In this document: positions 39,477 through 47,344 of the stretch, in pieces | Layout of the letters: each line of letters starts with the position of its first letter | Position numbering within the stretch: position 1 is the stretch's first letter | Assembly (NCBI GenBank): GCA_006969625.1 | Contig: CP030885.1 | Span: 4,289,430 to 4,353,429, forward strand | From: Rhodospirillaceae bacterium | Lineage (GTDB): Bacteria; Pseudomonadota; Alphaproteobacteria; Kiloniellales; DSM-21159 | Length of the DNA: 64,000 nucleotides | Direction of reading: 5' to 3' | Notes under the pieces: generated by a model | What the model was told of the DNA's origin: nothing | The model's database searches: none | The model's input: only the letters and a program-made list of their open reading frames with translations | Translations under genes and position numbers: made by a program

Positions 39477-40577
39477 TCACAGGTCCGCGATCGCCCCTTC
39501 GGCCAGACGGATCGTGCCCACCGTCTCGCCCCGGCGGTTGACGACGCCCGGCTGCAGCAGCGGCGCCAGGACGCGCTCGGCGCCGGCGTCGAGCGCCTGC
39601 AGACGGCGCAGCAGGCCGCCGCAGACGACCTGGCTGGCGCGGCTGGCACCGTCGTCGATCTTCACCGCGAAGCCCAGCCCCAGCTCCGGCACGGCGCCGC
39701 AGAACACGCCTTCCGCCCCCGTCTTGACCAGTGCCCGGCCGCCGGCGGCGACCATCACCTTGGTGCAGAAGCGCTCGTGCCCGGCGACCATGACCGGGTG
39801 TTCGGCCATCGCCCGGCGCACCCGGGCACAGGCGGCCTGGCGCCGCTCCGGCTGGTCGTCGGGCTCGGCGAAGCGGGCGAAGGCGAGCGCCAGGTTGCCG
39901 AGCGGGATGCCGTACTGCGGGATGCCACAGCCGTCGATGGCGTGCGGCGCCGCGCGCAGGTCCAGCCCGCACATCATCTCCAGGATGCCGAGGACGCGCT
40001 GCTGCACCGGATGCTCCGCCCGCAGGTAGCCGGCGGTCGGCACCTGCAGGAACTTGGCGAGGCTGAGGAAGCCGGCGTGCTTGCCGGAGCAATTGTTGTG
40101 CGCCGCCGTCGGCGTCTCGCCGTGGGCGGCCAGGTGGCGCAGGCTCGCTTCGTGGTAGGGCCAGTGAACGCCGCATTCCAGGTCGGCGACCGACAGGCTG
40201 AGGCGCTGCAGCCAGTGCACCGCCGCCTCGACGTGCAGCGGCTCGCCGTCGTGACTGGCGCAGGCCAGGGCCAGCTCGGCGTCGCTCACGGCCAGCGCCT
40301 CGGCGGCGCCGGTCTCGACCAGCGCCAGGGCCTGCAGCGGCTTGATCGCCGAGCGGGGATAGATCGGTCGCTCGACGTCGCCGGCCGACAGCAGCACACG
40401 CCCGCGCGTGTCGCACACCGCGAAGGCGCCGCGGTGCCGGCTTTCCACCATGTCGCCGCGGGTCACTTCGACCAGCACGGGATTGTCGGCGACGCGCTCC
40501 GGCCGTCGCGTCTCGGCACCGTCGCCCGGCGCGGCGCCATGATCGTGCGGCTGGGAATGAGGTTCGGTCGGGCACAT
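39477..40577 (-). CDS. L-asparaginase, class 3 (Rhizobium etli AnsA / ReAV type)
   Basis: 366 residues. The four ReAV-type signatures are present: RSAIKPLQA with the Ser-Lys pair, CASHDGE with the second Ser, NNCSGKHAGFL with the zinc-linked Cys and Lys, and DGCGIPQYGI with the second Cys. This fold is related to beta-lactamases rather than to the classical asparaginases. It hydrolyses asparagine to aspartate and ammonia. It is first in a minus-strand operon with an oxidoreductase, a methyltransferase and a GST. Its first 30 residues (PTEPHSQPHDHGAAPGDG) are extra and unconserved; a later start is possible. Confidence 0.9.
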   Translation of the reverse strand: MCPTEPHSQPHDHGAAPGDGAETRRPERVADNPVLVEVTRGDMVESRHRGAFAVCDTRGRVLLSAGDVERPIYPRSAIKPLQALALVETGAAEALAVSDAELALACASHDGEPLHVEAAVHWLQRLSLSVADLECGVHWPYHEASLRHLAAHGETPTAAHNNCSGKHAGFLSLAKFLQVPTAGYLRAEHPVQQRVLGILEMMCGLDLRAAPHAIDGCGIPQYGIPLGNLALAFARFAEPDDQPERRQAACARVRRAMAEHPVMVAGHERFCTKVMVAAGGRALVKTGAEGVFCGAVPELGLGFAVKIDDGASRASQVVCGGLLRRLQALDAGAERVLAPLLQPGVVNRRGETVGTIRLAEGAIADL

Positions 40578-40672
40578 GGGTTCGGCAGGCCGTGCGGCGA
40601 GGAAGAGGGCGCGCCACCTTGCCCAAGCCGCGCCGGCCGTGCAAGGAAGTGCGCCGAAGGGAGAACCGGCCC

Positions 40673-41206
40673 ATGCGCGGCTACTTCGGAATCGGCGTCG
40701 AGAAGATCAGCAAGCCCCACAACCTGGGCAACCTGATGCGCTCGGCGCATGCCTTCGGCGCCAGCTTCTTCTTCACGCTGGACGCGGCCTTCAAGCCGCG
40801 TCAGGTGCGCCAGGCCGACACCTCCGACGCCGCCCAGCACCTGCCGCTCTACGTCTGGGACTCGCTGGCGGAGATGCAGCTTCCGCGCGGCTGCCGGCTC
40901 GTCGGCGTCGAGTTGACCGACGCGGCGGTCGAATTGCCCAGCTTCCGGCATCCCCAGGCCGCCGCCTACGTGCTGGGGCCGGAGCGCGGCAGCCTCTCGC
41001 CGGAGCTGCAGGACCGCTGCGACTTCCTGGTCAAGATCCCGACCAAGTTCTGCGTCAACGTCGGCATCGCCGGAGCGCTGGTGATGTACGACCGCACCCT
41101 GTCCATGGGGCGCTTCGCGCCCCGCCCGGCCAAGCCCGGGGCGCCGGCCGAGATGGCCGAGCACGTCCACGGCGGGCCGCGCCTGCGCCGCAAGCAGGCG
41201 GGTTAG
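40673..41206 (+). CDS. TrmH/SpoU-family RNA 2'-O-methyltransferase
   Basis: 177 residues of the knotted SPOUT fold. Motif 1 is KPHNLGNLMRSAHAFGA, motif 2 is YVLGPERGSLSPEL, and motif 3 is KFCVNVGIAGALVMYDR, which together form the SAM-binding knot. It methylates a ribose in tRNA or rRNA; the exact site cannot be told. AAGGGAGA lies before the ATG. It diverges from the asparaginase operon with a short gap. Confidence 0.92.
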   Translation: MRGYFGIGVEKISKPHNLGNLMRSAHAFGASFFFTLDAAFKPRQVRQADTSDAAQHLPLYVWDSLAEMQLPRGCRLVGVELTDAAVELPSFRHPQAAAYVLGPERGSLSPELQDRCDFLVKIPTKFCVNVGIAGALVMYDRTLSMGRFAPRPAKPGAPAEMAEHVHGGPRLRRKQAG

Positions 41207-41293
41207 CCGAAGGCGGCGACCGGCGCGGCTCGGTGGCCCTGCCCGTGCGGTCCGGTGGCGCGACTCGGGACCGTTCTTGCTATGATCGCGGCC

Positions 41294-42187
41294 ATGCGAT
41301 CGCCCCGCGCCCTGCTGAAAGCCGCCGAGGATCCGCCCACCGTCGAGGTCGAGGGCCGCGCCGTGCCGGTCGCCGTGCGGATCAATCCGCGTGCCCGGCG
41401 GCTGACCCTGCGCATGGCGCCGGGGGCCGCGCCCGACGGTGGCGACGGCGTGGCGCTGACCCTGCCGCCGGGCGTGGACCTGGCCGAAGGGCTGGCCTTC
41501 GTCGAGCGCAGCCGCGGCTGGATCGCCGCCCGGTTGGATCGCCTGCCCGCCGCCGTGCCCTTCGCCGACGGTGCGCAAATCCCGATCCTGGGCGACGCGC
41601 ACCTGATCAAGCACGCCGACTGGAGCCGCCGGCCGGCCTGGGCGGAACACGGCATCCTGTGGGTCGGCGGTGCGGCGGAACACCTGCCGCGGCGCGTCAC
41701 CGACCACCTGATCGCCACGGCCCGGCGCGAGATCGCCGCCCGCGCCCGCGCCAAGGCGGAACGCCTCCCGGACCTGCTGGATGGCGGTGACCCAAGCGCT
41801 CGGCATGTCGCGGAAGCCCGCCGAAGCAGCCTCGGCGACCTGTTCGACCGCACCTTCGGCGGCCCGGCCGCGCGGGAAATCCGGGAGGAGGCGCTTCGGT
41901 CGGTCAGCGCGCCGCGTCCGCTCGGCCGCATCACTCTGCGCGACACCAGGAGCCGCTGGGGAAGCTGCTCGCACCGCGGCGACCTGAACTTCTCCTGGCG
42001 GCTGGTCTTCGCGCCGCTGCCGGTGCTCGACTACGTGGTCGCGCACGAGGTCGCGCACCTCGCCCACCTCGACCACTCGCCCGCCTTCTGGCGCCTGTGC
42101 GACGCGCTGAGCGAGGAACCCGGCTGGACCAAGGCCTGGCTGAGGCGCCACGGCCAAGCCCTGCTCCGCTACGGCGCACGGCCGTAG
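41294..42187 (+). CDS. YgjP-like zinc metallopeptidase (DUF45/M48-related)
   Basis: 297 residues. The zinc motif is HEVAHLAHLDHSPAFW near 244-259, preceded by ITLRDTRSRWGSCSHRGDLN, the family's second signature. Between the helical region (IAARARAKAERLPDLL) and that signature lies an extra stretch of about 50 residues that most relatives lack. A TATGAT at 41281-41286 about 8 bases before this ATG looks like a -10 box, so the message may be nearly leaderless; other in-frame starts at 41255 and 41282 cannot be excluded. Confidence 0.85.
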   Translation: MRSPRALLKAAEDPPTVEVEGRAVPVAVRINPRARRLTLRMAPGAAPDGGDGVALTLPPGVDLAEGLAFVERSRGWIAARLDRLPAAVPFADGAQIPILGDAHLIKHADWSRRPAWAEHGILWVGGAAEHLPRRVTDHLIATARREIAARARAKAERLPDLLDGGDPSARHVAEARRSSLGDLFDRTFGGPAAREIREEALRSVSAPRPLGRITLRDTRSRWGSCSHRGDLNFSWRLVFAPLPVLDYVVAHEVAHLAHLDHSPAFWRLCDALSEEPGWTKAWLRRHGQALLRYGARP

Positions 42188-42198
42188 CCTCCGCCGTC

Positions 42199-42214
42199 TG
42201 TGACCTCGGTCACA
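42199..42214 (+). promoter_or_regulatory. CRP/FNR-family-like operator upstream of the GNAT gene
   Basis: TGTGACCTCGGTCACA is an exact TGTGA-N6-TCACA palindrome, 135 bases before the GNAT gene. A partial second copy (TGTGACCGCCGCCACA) follows at 42240-42255. An AT-rich patch (AGTATTTGAGGCGAATTGT) between this and the gene may hold the promoter. Confidence 0.55.
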
Positions 42215-42349
42215 CGCGCGGCCTCTCCGGGCTCGCCCGTGTGACCGCCGCCACAGAAAGTATTTGAGGCGAATTGTAGGGATGTCCGGACACGAACGGA
42301 CGTCGCGCACCCCGCACCGGGCGGGCGAAGCGGCGCCGAGGAGGCGGAC

Positions 42350-43174
42350 ATGGCAGCGGAACGACGTCCCCCCGCAGGCGATCCCATCGTGGTGCCCTTC
42401 GCGACGGCCCCGGCCGACGACGGCCGCTCCCGAGGCGCGCCGAGCGCGGGCGCCGGGCGCAGCGGCACGGCCGAGCGCGACATGGCGCGCTTCGGCGTCG
42501 CCCTGCTGCCGCCCTTCCGCGCCGCCCAGCCAGGCGATGCGACCGTCCTGGCGCACCTGATCAACCTGGCGGGCGAGGGCCTGCCGATGCACCTCTGGCG
42601 CAAGGCCGCCGGCGACGACCCGGCCTTCGAGGGCTGCACCCCGTTCGAGGTCGGGGTCGCACGGGCCCGGCGGGCCGAAGGTGGCTTCTCCTACACCAAG
42701 GCCGTGGTGATCGAGGCGGAGACGCCGGAGAGCCTGCACGCCGTATCGCCTAGCGCGGCGGCGGCGCCGGCGAGGGAGGTGGCCGGCATGCTCCTGGGCA
42801 TGCGCCAGGCGGTCCCGTACGACGCCGGCGAGCCGAGCGCGCTGCCGGCGCCGCTGCGCCCGCTGGTCGCCCTGGAGGCCGAGGCGGAGCGTCTGGCCGC
42901 GGAGGCCGGTGCCCCCGGCACCTGGTACCTCAATGCCCTCGCCGTGTTGCCGCCGCACCAGGGCCGCGGCCTGGGCGGCCGCCTGCTCGCCCAGGCCGAG
43001 GTGCTAGCTCGCGCCGGCGGCGCCCGCTTCGTCAGCCTGATCGTCGACTGCGACAACCGCGTCGCCGAGGCCCTCTACCGGTCCCGCGGCTACCGCGAGG
43101 TGGCGCGGCGGCCGATCTCCCCCTGGCCGAACGGCCCGACCGCCGATTGGGCGTTGCTGCTCAAGGCCCTTTGA
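42350..43174 (+). CDS. GNAT-family N-acetyltransferase
   Basis: 274 residues from ATG 42350; a start at 42485 (MARFGVALLPPF) would keep the whole domain and drop an N-terminal Gly/Ala/Arg-rich stretch of 45 residues. The acetyl-CoA site is ALAVLPPHQGRGLGGRLLAQA, the classic (Q/R)xxGxG loop, near residue 200. VSLIVDCDNRVAEALYRSRGY follows as motif B. The acceptor is unknown. It converges with the ammonium-sensor kinase across a 16-base tandem repeat. A CRP-like operator lies upstream. Confidence 0.85.
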   Translation: MAAERRPPAGDPIVVPFATAPADDGRSRGAPSAGAGRSGTAERDMARFGVALLPPFRAAQPGDATVLAHLINLAGEGLPMHLWRKAAGDDPAFEGCTPFEVGVARARRAEGGFSYTKAVVIEAETPESLHAVSPSAAAAPAREVAGMLLGMRQAVPYDAGEPSALPAPLRPLVALEAEAERLAAEAGAPGTWYLNALAVLPPHQGRGLGGRLLAQAEVLARAGGARFVSLIVDCDNRVAEALYRSRGYREVARRPISPWPNGPTADWALLLKAL

Positions 43175-43180
43175 CCCATC

Positions 43181-43280
43181 GGCTCGGGCACCCGAGGGCT
43201 CGGGCACCCCAGGGCTCGGGCACCCCAGGGCTTGGGCACCCGAGGGTTCAGGGATCCATCGGCTAAGGGATTCGGGGGCT
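43181..43280. repeat. 16-base tandem repeat (six copies)
   Basis: Six head-to-tail units of 16 bases. Units 1-4 are near identical (GGCTCGGGCACCCGAG / GGCTCGGGCACCCCAG / GGCTTGGGCACCCGAG) and units 5-6 are diverged (GGTTCAGGGATCCATC, GGCTAAGGGATTCGGG). Unit 1 contains CTCGGG CA CCCGAG, so each unit can fold on itself. It fills the whole gap between the convergent GNAT and ammonium-sensor genes and reaches the stop codon of the latter. Confidence 0.9.
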
Positions 43281-45433
43281 CAGGCGACGCCGGCTTCGGC
43301 GACGAGCTCGCACGGTGCGGAGTCGTCGTCCGCCACGATGCGCTCCAGCGGCAGGCGGATCGCCACGCGGGTCCCCTGGCCGACCTGGGAGGTCATCACG
43401 AAGGTGCCGCCGTGCAGCTCGACCAGCGACTTGGCCAGGGGCAGGCCGAGGCCGGTGCCCTGGTCGGTCCGACGGGTCCGGCTGTCGACCTGGACGAAGG
43501 GCTCCAGTGCCTGGCGGATCTCGGCCCGGCTCATCCCGATCCCGGTGTCCTCGACCTTCAGGGCGATCCGACCGTCGGCCTCGCGCTCGGCCGCCAGCCT
43601 GACCTCGCCGCCCGTGTCGGTGAACTTGCAGGCGTTCGACAGCAGGTTCAGGAGGATCTGGCGTAGCGCCCGCTCGTCGGCGCGTACCGCCGGCAGGCTG
43701 TCCGGTAGCTCCAGCCGCACCGTCAGCCCCTTGCGCTCGGCCAGCGGCGTGACCAGGCGCACGGCGGAGTCCAGAAGCTCCGCCAGATCCAGCTCCTCGT
43801 CCTGGAGCTGGTACTTGTTGGCCTCGATCTTCGAGAGGTCGAGCAGGTCGTTGATCAGGCTCAGCAGGTGGTTGGCGCTGCCGTGGATGTCGCCGACGTA
43901 CTCCTGGTAGCGGCGGTTGCCGAGCGGCCCGAAGGTCTGCTCGCGCATCACCTCGGAAAAGCCGATCACCGCGTTCAGCGGGGTGCGCAGCTCGTGGCTC
44001 ATCGAGGCCAGGAAGTGGGACTTGGCGGCGTTGGCGCTCTCCGCCTGCTCCTTCGCCTTCCGGAAGGCGCGCACCGCCTGCTCGCGCTGCGAGGTTTCGG
44101 TGCGGAACTTCTCCAGCACCATGTTGTACTGGGCGGCGATCTCGCCGGCCTCGGTGCCTTCGTCCACCGGCACGTTTCGGGCGAAGTCCCCCGAGGTGGA
44201 CTGGCGGTCCATCTGCTCCAGCAGGCTGGTCAGCGCCGAGCTGGCGCCGTGCTCGGTGATGTTCAGCCCGGTCAGCTCGTCGTGCCGGGACACCCGCAGC
44301 GGCCACAGCCGGTCGGTCAGCCAGAGCAGCGGGAAGGCGACACCGAAGGCGAGGGCGCCGGCCATCGCCACGCCGAGGGCCTGGATGCCGAGTTGCTCGA
44401 GCCGGCCGGCGCCGCCGAAGTCGGAGAGCTCGCCGAACAGTGCCACCGCCAGGGTGCCCCAGATCCCGGCGGCCAGGTGCACGGGCACCGCGTGGACGGC
44501 GTCGTCGATCTGCAGCCGCTCCAACAGGGCGACGGCGGCCAGGCAGGCGCCGCCGCCCAGGGCGCCGACCAGCAGCGCTTCGGCGGGGGCCAGCGTGTGG
44601 GCGCCCGCGGTGATCGCGACCAGGCCGGCCAGGATGCCGTCCATCATGTCCTGCACGGTGGGCCGTCCGTTGCGCCGCCAGGACCAGGCCATCGCCAGCA
44701 GACAGCCGCCGACCGGCCCCAGCACGGTGTTGACGGCGATGCCGGCGATCGCCGGCTCGAGCGCCAGTGTGGAGCCGGCGTTGAAGCCGAACCAGCCGAC
44801 CCAGAGCAGCAGCACGCCGAGCATCGACAGCGGCAGATTGTGGCCCTCGACCGGCTTGCCCCCCGGCCCGAAGCGGCCGATGCGCGGACCGATCACCAGC
44901 ACGGCGGCCAGCGCCACCCAGCCGCCGATCGAGTGCACCACGGTCGAGCCGGCGAAGTCGATGAAGCCGGCGGCGGCGAGCCAGCCGCGGCCCTCGTTGA
45001 CGATGCCGCCCCAGGCCCAGTGGCCGTAGAGCGGATAGATCAGACCGGCGACTAGGGCAGCGATCACCAGGTAGCCGGAAAAGCGGGTCCGCTCGGCCAC
45101 CGCGCCGGAGACGATGGTTACCGCGGTGCCGCAGAAGACGAGTTGGAAGAAGAAGAAGGCCAGCAGCCAGGGGCCGAGCGTGCCGTCGGGCGCGAAGTCG
45201 CCGAAGCCGATCCAGCCGCCGAGGCTGGGCCCGAACATCAGCGCGAAGCCGAACAGCCAGAACAGCAGACCCGTCAGAGAAATGTCGACGACGTTCTTGA
45301 CCACCACGTTGATGGTGTTCTTCGCGCGCACCAGGCCGGATTCCAGACACGCGAAACCGCCCTGCATCATCAGCACCAGCACGGCGCAGATGGTCAGCCA
45401 GAGGATGTCCTGGACGTTCGCCTCGGCGTGAAT
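43280..45433 (-). CDS. Ammonium transporter / histidine kinase fusion (Amt-HK sensor)
   Basis: An Amt/Rh channel domain of about 400 residues fused to a hybrid-type sensor kinase. Amt landmarks are GGFACLESGLVRAKNTINV, the two pore histidines in STVVHSIGGW and VPVHLAAGIWG, and LVWVGWFGFNAGS-type spans. A linker with a HAMP-like segment and coiled coil leads to the H-box SHELRTPLNAVIGFSE, then N-box NLLSNACKFTD and G-box GTGLGL. Amt-HK proteins sense ammonium and signal through the kinase. The open frame has no ATG, GTG or TTG upstream of the first span; GTG 45382 would cut that span in half. I place the start at ATT 45433 (G-rich run ahead of it), reading M-HAEANVQDILWL. Confidence 0.85.
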   Translation of the reverse strand: MHAEANVQDILWLTICAVLVLMMQGGFACLESGLVRAKNTINVVVKNVVDISLTGLLFWLFGFALMFGPSLGGWIGFGDFAPDGTLGPWLLAFFFFQLVFCGTAVTIVSGAVAERTRFSGYLVIAALVAGLIYPLYGHWAWGGIVNEGRGWLAAAGFIDFAGSTVVHSIGGWVALAAVLVIGPRIGRFGPGGKPVEGHNLPLSMLGVLLLWVGWFGFNAGSTLALEPAIAGIAVNTVLGPVGGCLLAMAWSWRRNGRPTVQDMMDGILAGLVAITAGAHTLAPAEALLVGALGGGACLAAVALLERLQIDDAVHAVPVHLAAGIWGTLAVALFGELSDFGGAGRLEQLGIQALGVAMAGALAFGVAFPLLWLTDRLWPLRVSRHDELTGLNITEHGASSALTSLLEQMDRQSTSGDFARNVPVDEGTEAGEIAAQYNMVLEKFRTETSQREQAVRAFRKAKEQAESANAAKSHFLASMSHELRTPLNAVIGFSEVMREQTFGPLGNRRYQEYVGDIHGSANHLLSLINDLLDLSKIEANKYQLQDEELDLAELLDSAVRLVTPLAERKGLTVRLELPDSLPAVRADERALRQILLNLLSNACKFTDTGGEVRLAAEREADGRIALKVEDTGIGMSRAEIRQALEPFVQVDSRTRRTDQGTGLGLPLAKSLVELHGGTFVMTSQVGQGTRVAIRLPLERIVADDDSAPCELVAEAGVA

Positions 45434-45585
45434 GGCTTGCCCCCCAAGCTCCGCTCGCCCCGTGCCGCGCGTCGGCGCAGCGGCGACTCCCGCGCCGCTT
45501 CCGACAGCCCCGCGCGCAGGGACACGACGAAGACCGCTGCTACCTGTGCGGGGCGAAGCGATACGGACTACTATCCCGACATGGC

Positions 45586-45601
45586 TTAACGAGAGCTTAA
45601 C
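45586..45601 (+). promoter_or_regulatory. CtrA-like binding site
   Basis: TTAACGAGAGCTTAAC is a full TTAA-N7-TTAA(C) match to the CtrA consensus of alphaproteobacteria. It sits about 150 bases upstream of the ammonium-sensor kinase, in the 245-base gap after DUF1178 (45434-45678). The rest of that gap is AT-rich around 45580-45650 and shows no other recognisable feature. Confidence 0.55.
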
Positions 45602-45678
45602 CGCTCACGCTAAACCCATATGCGTACAAAGAAATTTTGATCGCGGGGCAAGGGGGAGGCGCCCCGGCTCCGCTCGAT

Positions 45679-46119
45679 TCAGGCGTCGCCGCGCGCCACC
45701 CAGGGCAGCGGCGAGAAAGCCACGCCCTCGTCCGTCAGCGCCTCCGCCTCCTCGCGGCTGGCTTGCCCGTAGATGCCGCGCGCTTCGGCTTCGCCGTAGT
45801 GGATCTTGCGCGCCTCCTCGGCGAAGTCGGGGCCGACGTCCTCGCAGGTGGCCTCGACGGCGCGGCGCAGCTCAAGCAGCTTGGTGCGCAGTTCGGCCTG
45901 GGCCGGCTTGGGGGCGGCCAAGCTCACCGTGTCGGTCGCGTCGGTCCCGCCCGATGCCTTGGCCAGTCGCGGCGCCATGATCGCCTTGCCGACCTTGCGC
46001 GAGCCGCACTGCGGGCAGGCGAGATCGCCGGCGGCCGCCTGGGCGTCGAACGCCGCGGAATTGCGGAACCAGCCTTCGAAGTCGTGCGCCTTCGCGCAGC
46101 GCAAAGCGTACTTGATCAT
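45679..46119 (-). CDS. DUF1178 family protein
   Basis: 146 residues. Opens with the typical MIKYALRCAKAHDFEGWFRNSAAFD and contains a CPQC pair (35-38) plus Cys8, a likely zinc site of rubredoxin-like type. Ala-rich middle, acidic C-terminus. The function is unknown. In alphaproteobacteria this gene commonly sits next to the carbon-nitrogen hydrolase gene; here two extra genes (46235 and 46765) lie between them. Confidence 0.9.
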   Translation of the reverse strand: MIKYALRCAKAHDFEGWFRNSAAFDAQAAAGDLACPQCGSRKVGKAIMAPRLAKASGGTDATDTVSLAAPKPAQAELRTKLLELRRAVEATCEDVGPDFAEEARKIHYGEAEARGIYGQASREEAEALTDEGVAFSPLPWVARGDA

Positions 46120-46234
46120 GCGCGACCACCCCGATCCTGCGGCACAGTGCCGTTTGGCACTCGCTGAGTCCGATTGCTAAGAACATACATATCGACCCTT
46201 AATCAATCGGCAACACGGACGGTCCGTACGCGCC

Positions 46235-46768
46235 ATGCCCGATCCGCATCGCAGCCTCGCGCAGCCCTCGGCCTGGATCTGCCGCTTCGCGCCCCTGGTG
46301 CCGCGCGGCGGGGCCGTGCTCGACCTCGCCTGCGGCGGCGGCCGGCACGTCCGCCTGTTCCTGGCCCGCAGCCACCCGGTGACCGCCGTCGACCGCGATC
46401 TCTCCGCCCTGCAGGACCTGGGGAAACGGGCCGGGCTGGAGCGCCTGGAGGCCGACCTGGAGGAGGGCCGCGCCTTCCCGCTGGCCGGGCGCCGCTTCGC
46501 CGCCGTGGTGGTGACGAACTACCTGCACCGTCCGCTACTGCCGCACCTGGTCTCCGCCGTGGCCCCCGGCGGCTGGCTGCTCTACGAGACCTTCGCCGCC
46601 GGCAACGAGCGCTTCGGCAAGCCGAGCAACCCTGACTTCCTGCTGCGCCCCGGCGAGCTGCTGGAGACGGTGCGCGGCCACCTGCGCGTCCTCGCCTACG
46701 AGGATCTGGAGGTCACCAGCCCGAAGCCGGCCTGTGTTCAGCGCATCTCGGCCCGGCGCGAGGCTTAG
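46235..46768 (+). CDS. Small class I SAM-dependent methyltransferase
   Basis: 177 residues, TehB-like in size. Motif I is VLDLACGGGRHVRLFLAR, then VTAVDRDLSALQDL and VVTNYLHRPLLPHL. The substrate is unknown. It lies on the opposite strand to its neighbours, and its stop overlaps the stop of the convergent metallopeptidase-like gene by a few bases. Confidence 0.85.
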   Translation: MPDPHRSLAQPSAWICRFAPLVPRGGAVLDLACGGGRHVRLFLARSHPVTAVDRDLSALQDLGKRAGLERLEADLEEGRAFPLAGRRFAAVVVTNYLHRPLLPHLVSAVAPGGWLLYETFAAGNERFGKPSNPDFLLRPGELLETVRGHLRVLAYEDLEVTSPKPACVQRISARREA

Positions 46769-47340
46769 CCCGCCAGCCAGCGCTTCATCTGCGGAAACGG
46801 CGCCGGCTCGGCCGGATCGCCGAAGGGCGGCGGGGCGGCACAGAAGCCGAAGCGGGCGAGCCACTGGATGCCGGGGAAGAAGCCGAGTTCGAGCTGCTGC
46901 ACCAGCGCCTCTGGGCTCTGGCCGGCCGGCATGCGGTAGGTGCCTGGCCAGAAGACGCAGTCCAGCAGCGTGTCGGTTCCGCGGGCAGCGGCGTAGGACC
47001 AGGCGATCGCCATGATCTCGGTCTTGGCCAGCATCTCCCGCTCGACCTCGCTGGCCGGCGCGATGCCGTCCGGCGCGGCCCCGGCGGCGAGGCACGCGAT
47101 GGCGGCGTCCACGTCGTCGTCCAGCAGCGGGCGGAAGCGCGCCGGCACCAGAGCGATGTGTCCGGCCTCGTGCAGCAGGTCGCCCGGCGAGCCGAGCGTC
47201 GCCTCGTCGTAGACCAGCTCGCCGGCCGCGATGGCGACGCCCGGCAGGAAGCTGTCGTCCGGCACCGCACCGATCGCGCAGCCGATCCCGAGCCCGCGGA
47301 CGAACTCGCGGATCGGAGCGAGCTGCTCGGGGAAGAGCAC
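46765..47340 (-). CDS. Hypothetical protein with HExxH motif
   Basis: 191 residues. HEAGH at 57-61 in DLLHEAGHIALVPARF suggests a zinc metallopeptidase-like site. Downstream helices contain conserved-looking acidic residues (EVEREMLAKTEIMAIAWSYAA) and a Trp/Phe-rich C-terminal part. I do not recognise a named family. It lies five bases after the nitrilase stop on the same strand, so the two are co-transcribed. Confidence 0.65.
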   Translation of the reverse strand: MLFPEQLAPIREFVRGLGIGCAIGAVPDDSFLPGVAIAAGELVYDEATLGSPGDLLHEAGHIALVPARFRPLLDDDVDAAIACLAAGAAPDGIAPASEVEREMLAKTEIMAIAWSYAAARGTDTLLDCVFWPGTYRMPAGQSPEALVQQLELGFFPGIQWLARFGFCAAPPPFGDPAEPAPFPQMKRWLAG

Positions 47341-47344
47341 CGGG

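Noticed and set aside
40463..42958. An 831-codon antisense frame across three genes
   Set aside because: It crosses the TrmH-like, YgjP-like and GNAT genes, all of which have recognisable active-site motifs on the other strand.
43181..43280. CRISPR array
   Set aside because: Units are contiguous with no unique spacers and no cas genes lie near; this is a simple tandem repeat.
45382..45382. GTG 45382 as the true start of the ammonium-sensor kinase
   Set aside because: It would remove the first half of the first membrane span (VQDILWLTICA), which is conserved in Amt proteins and is present in frame upstream.
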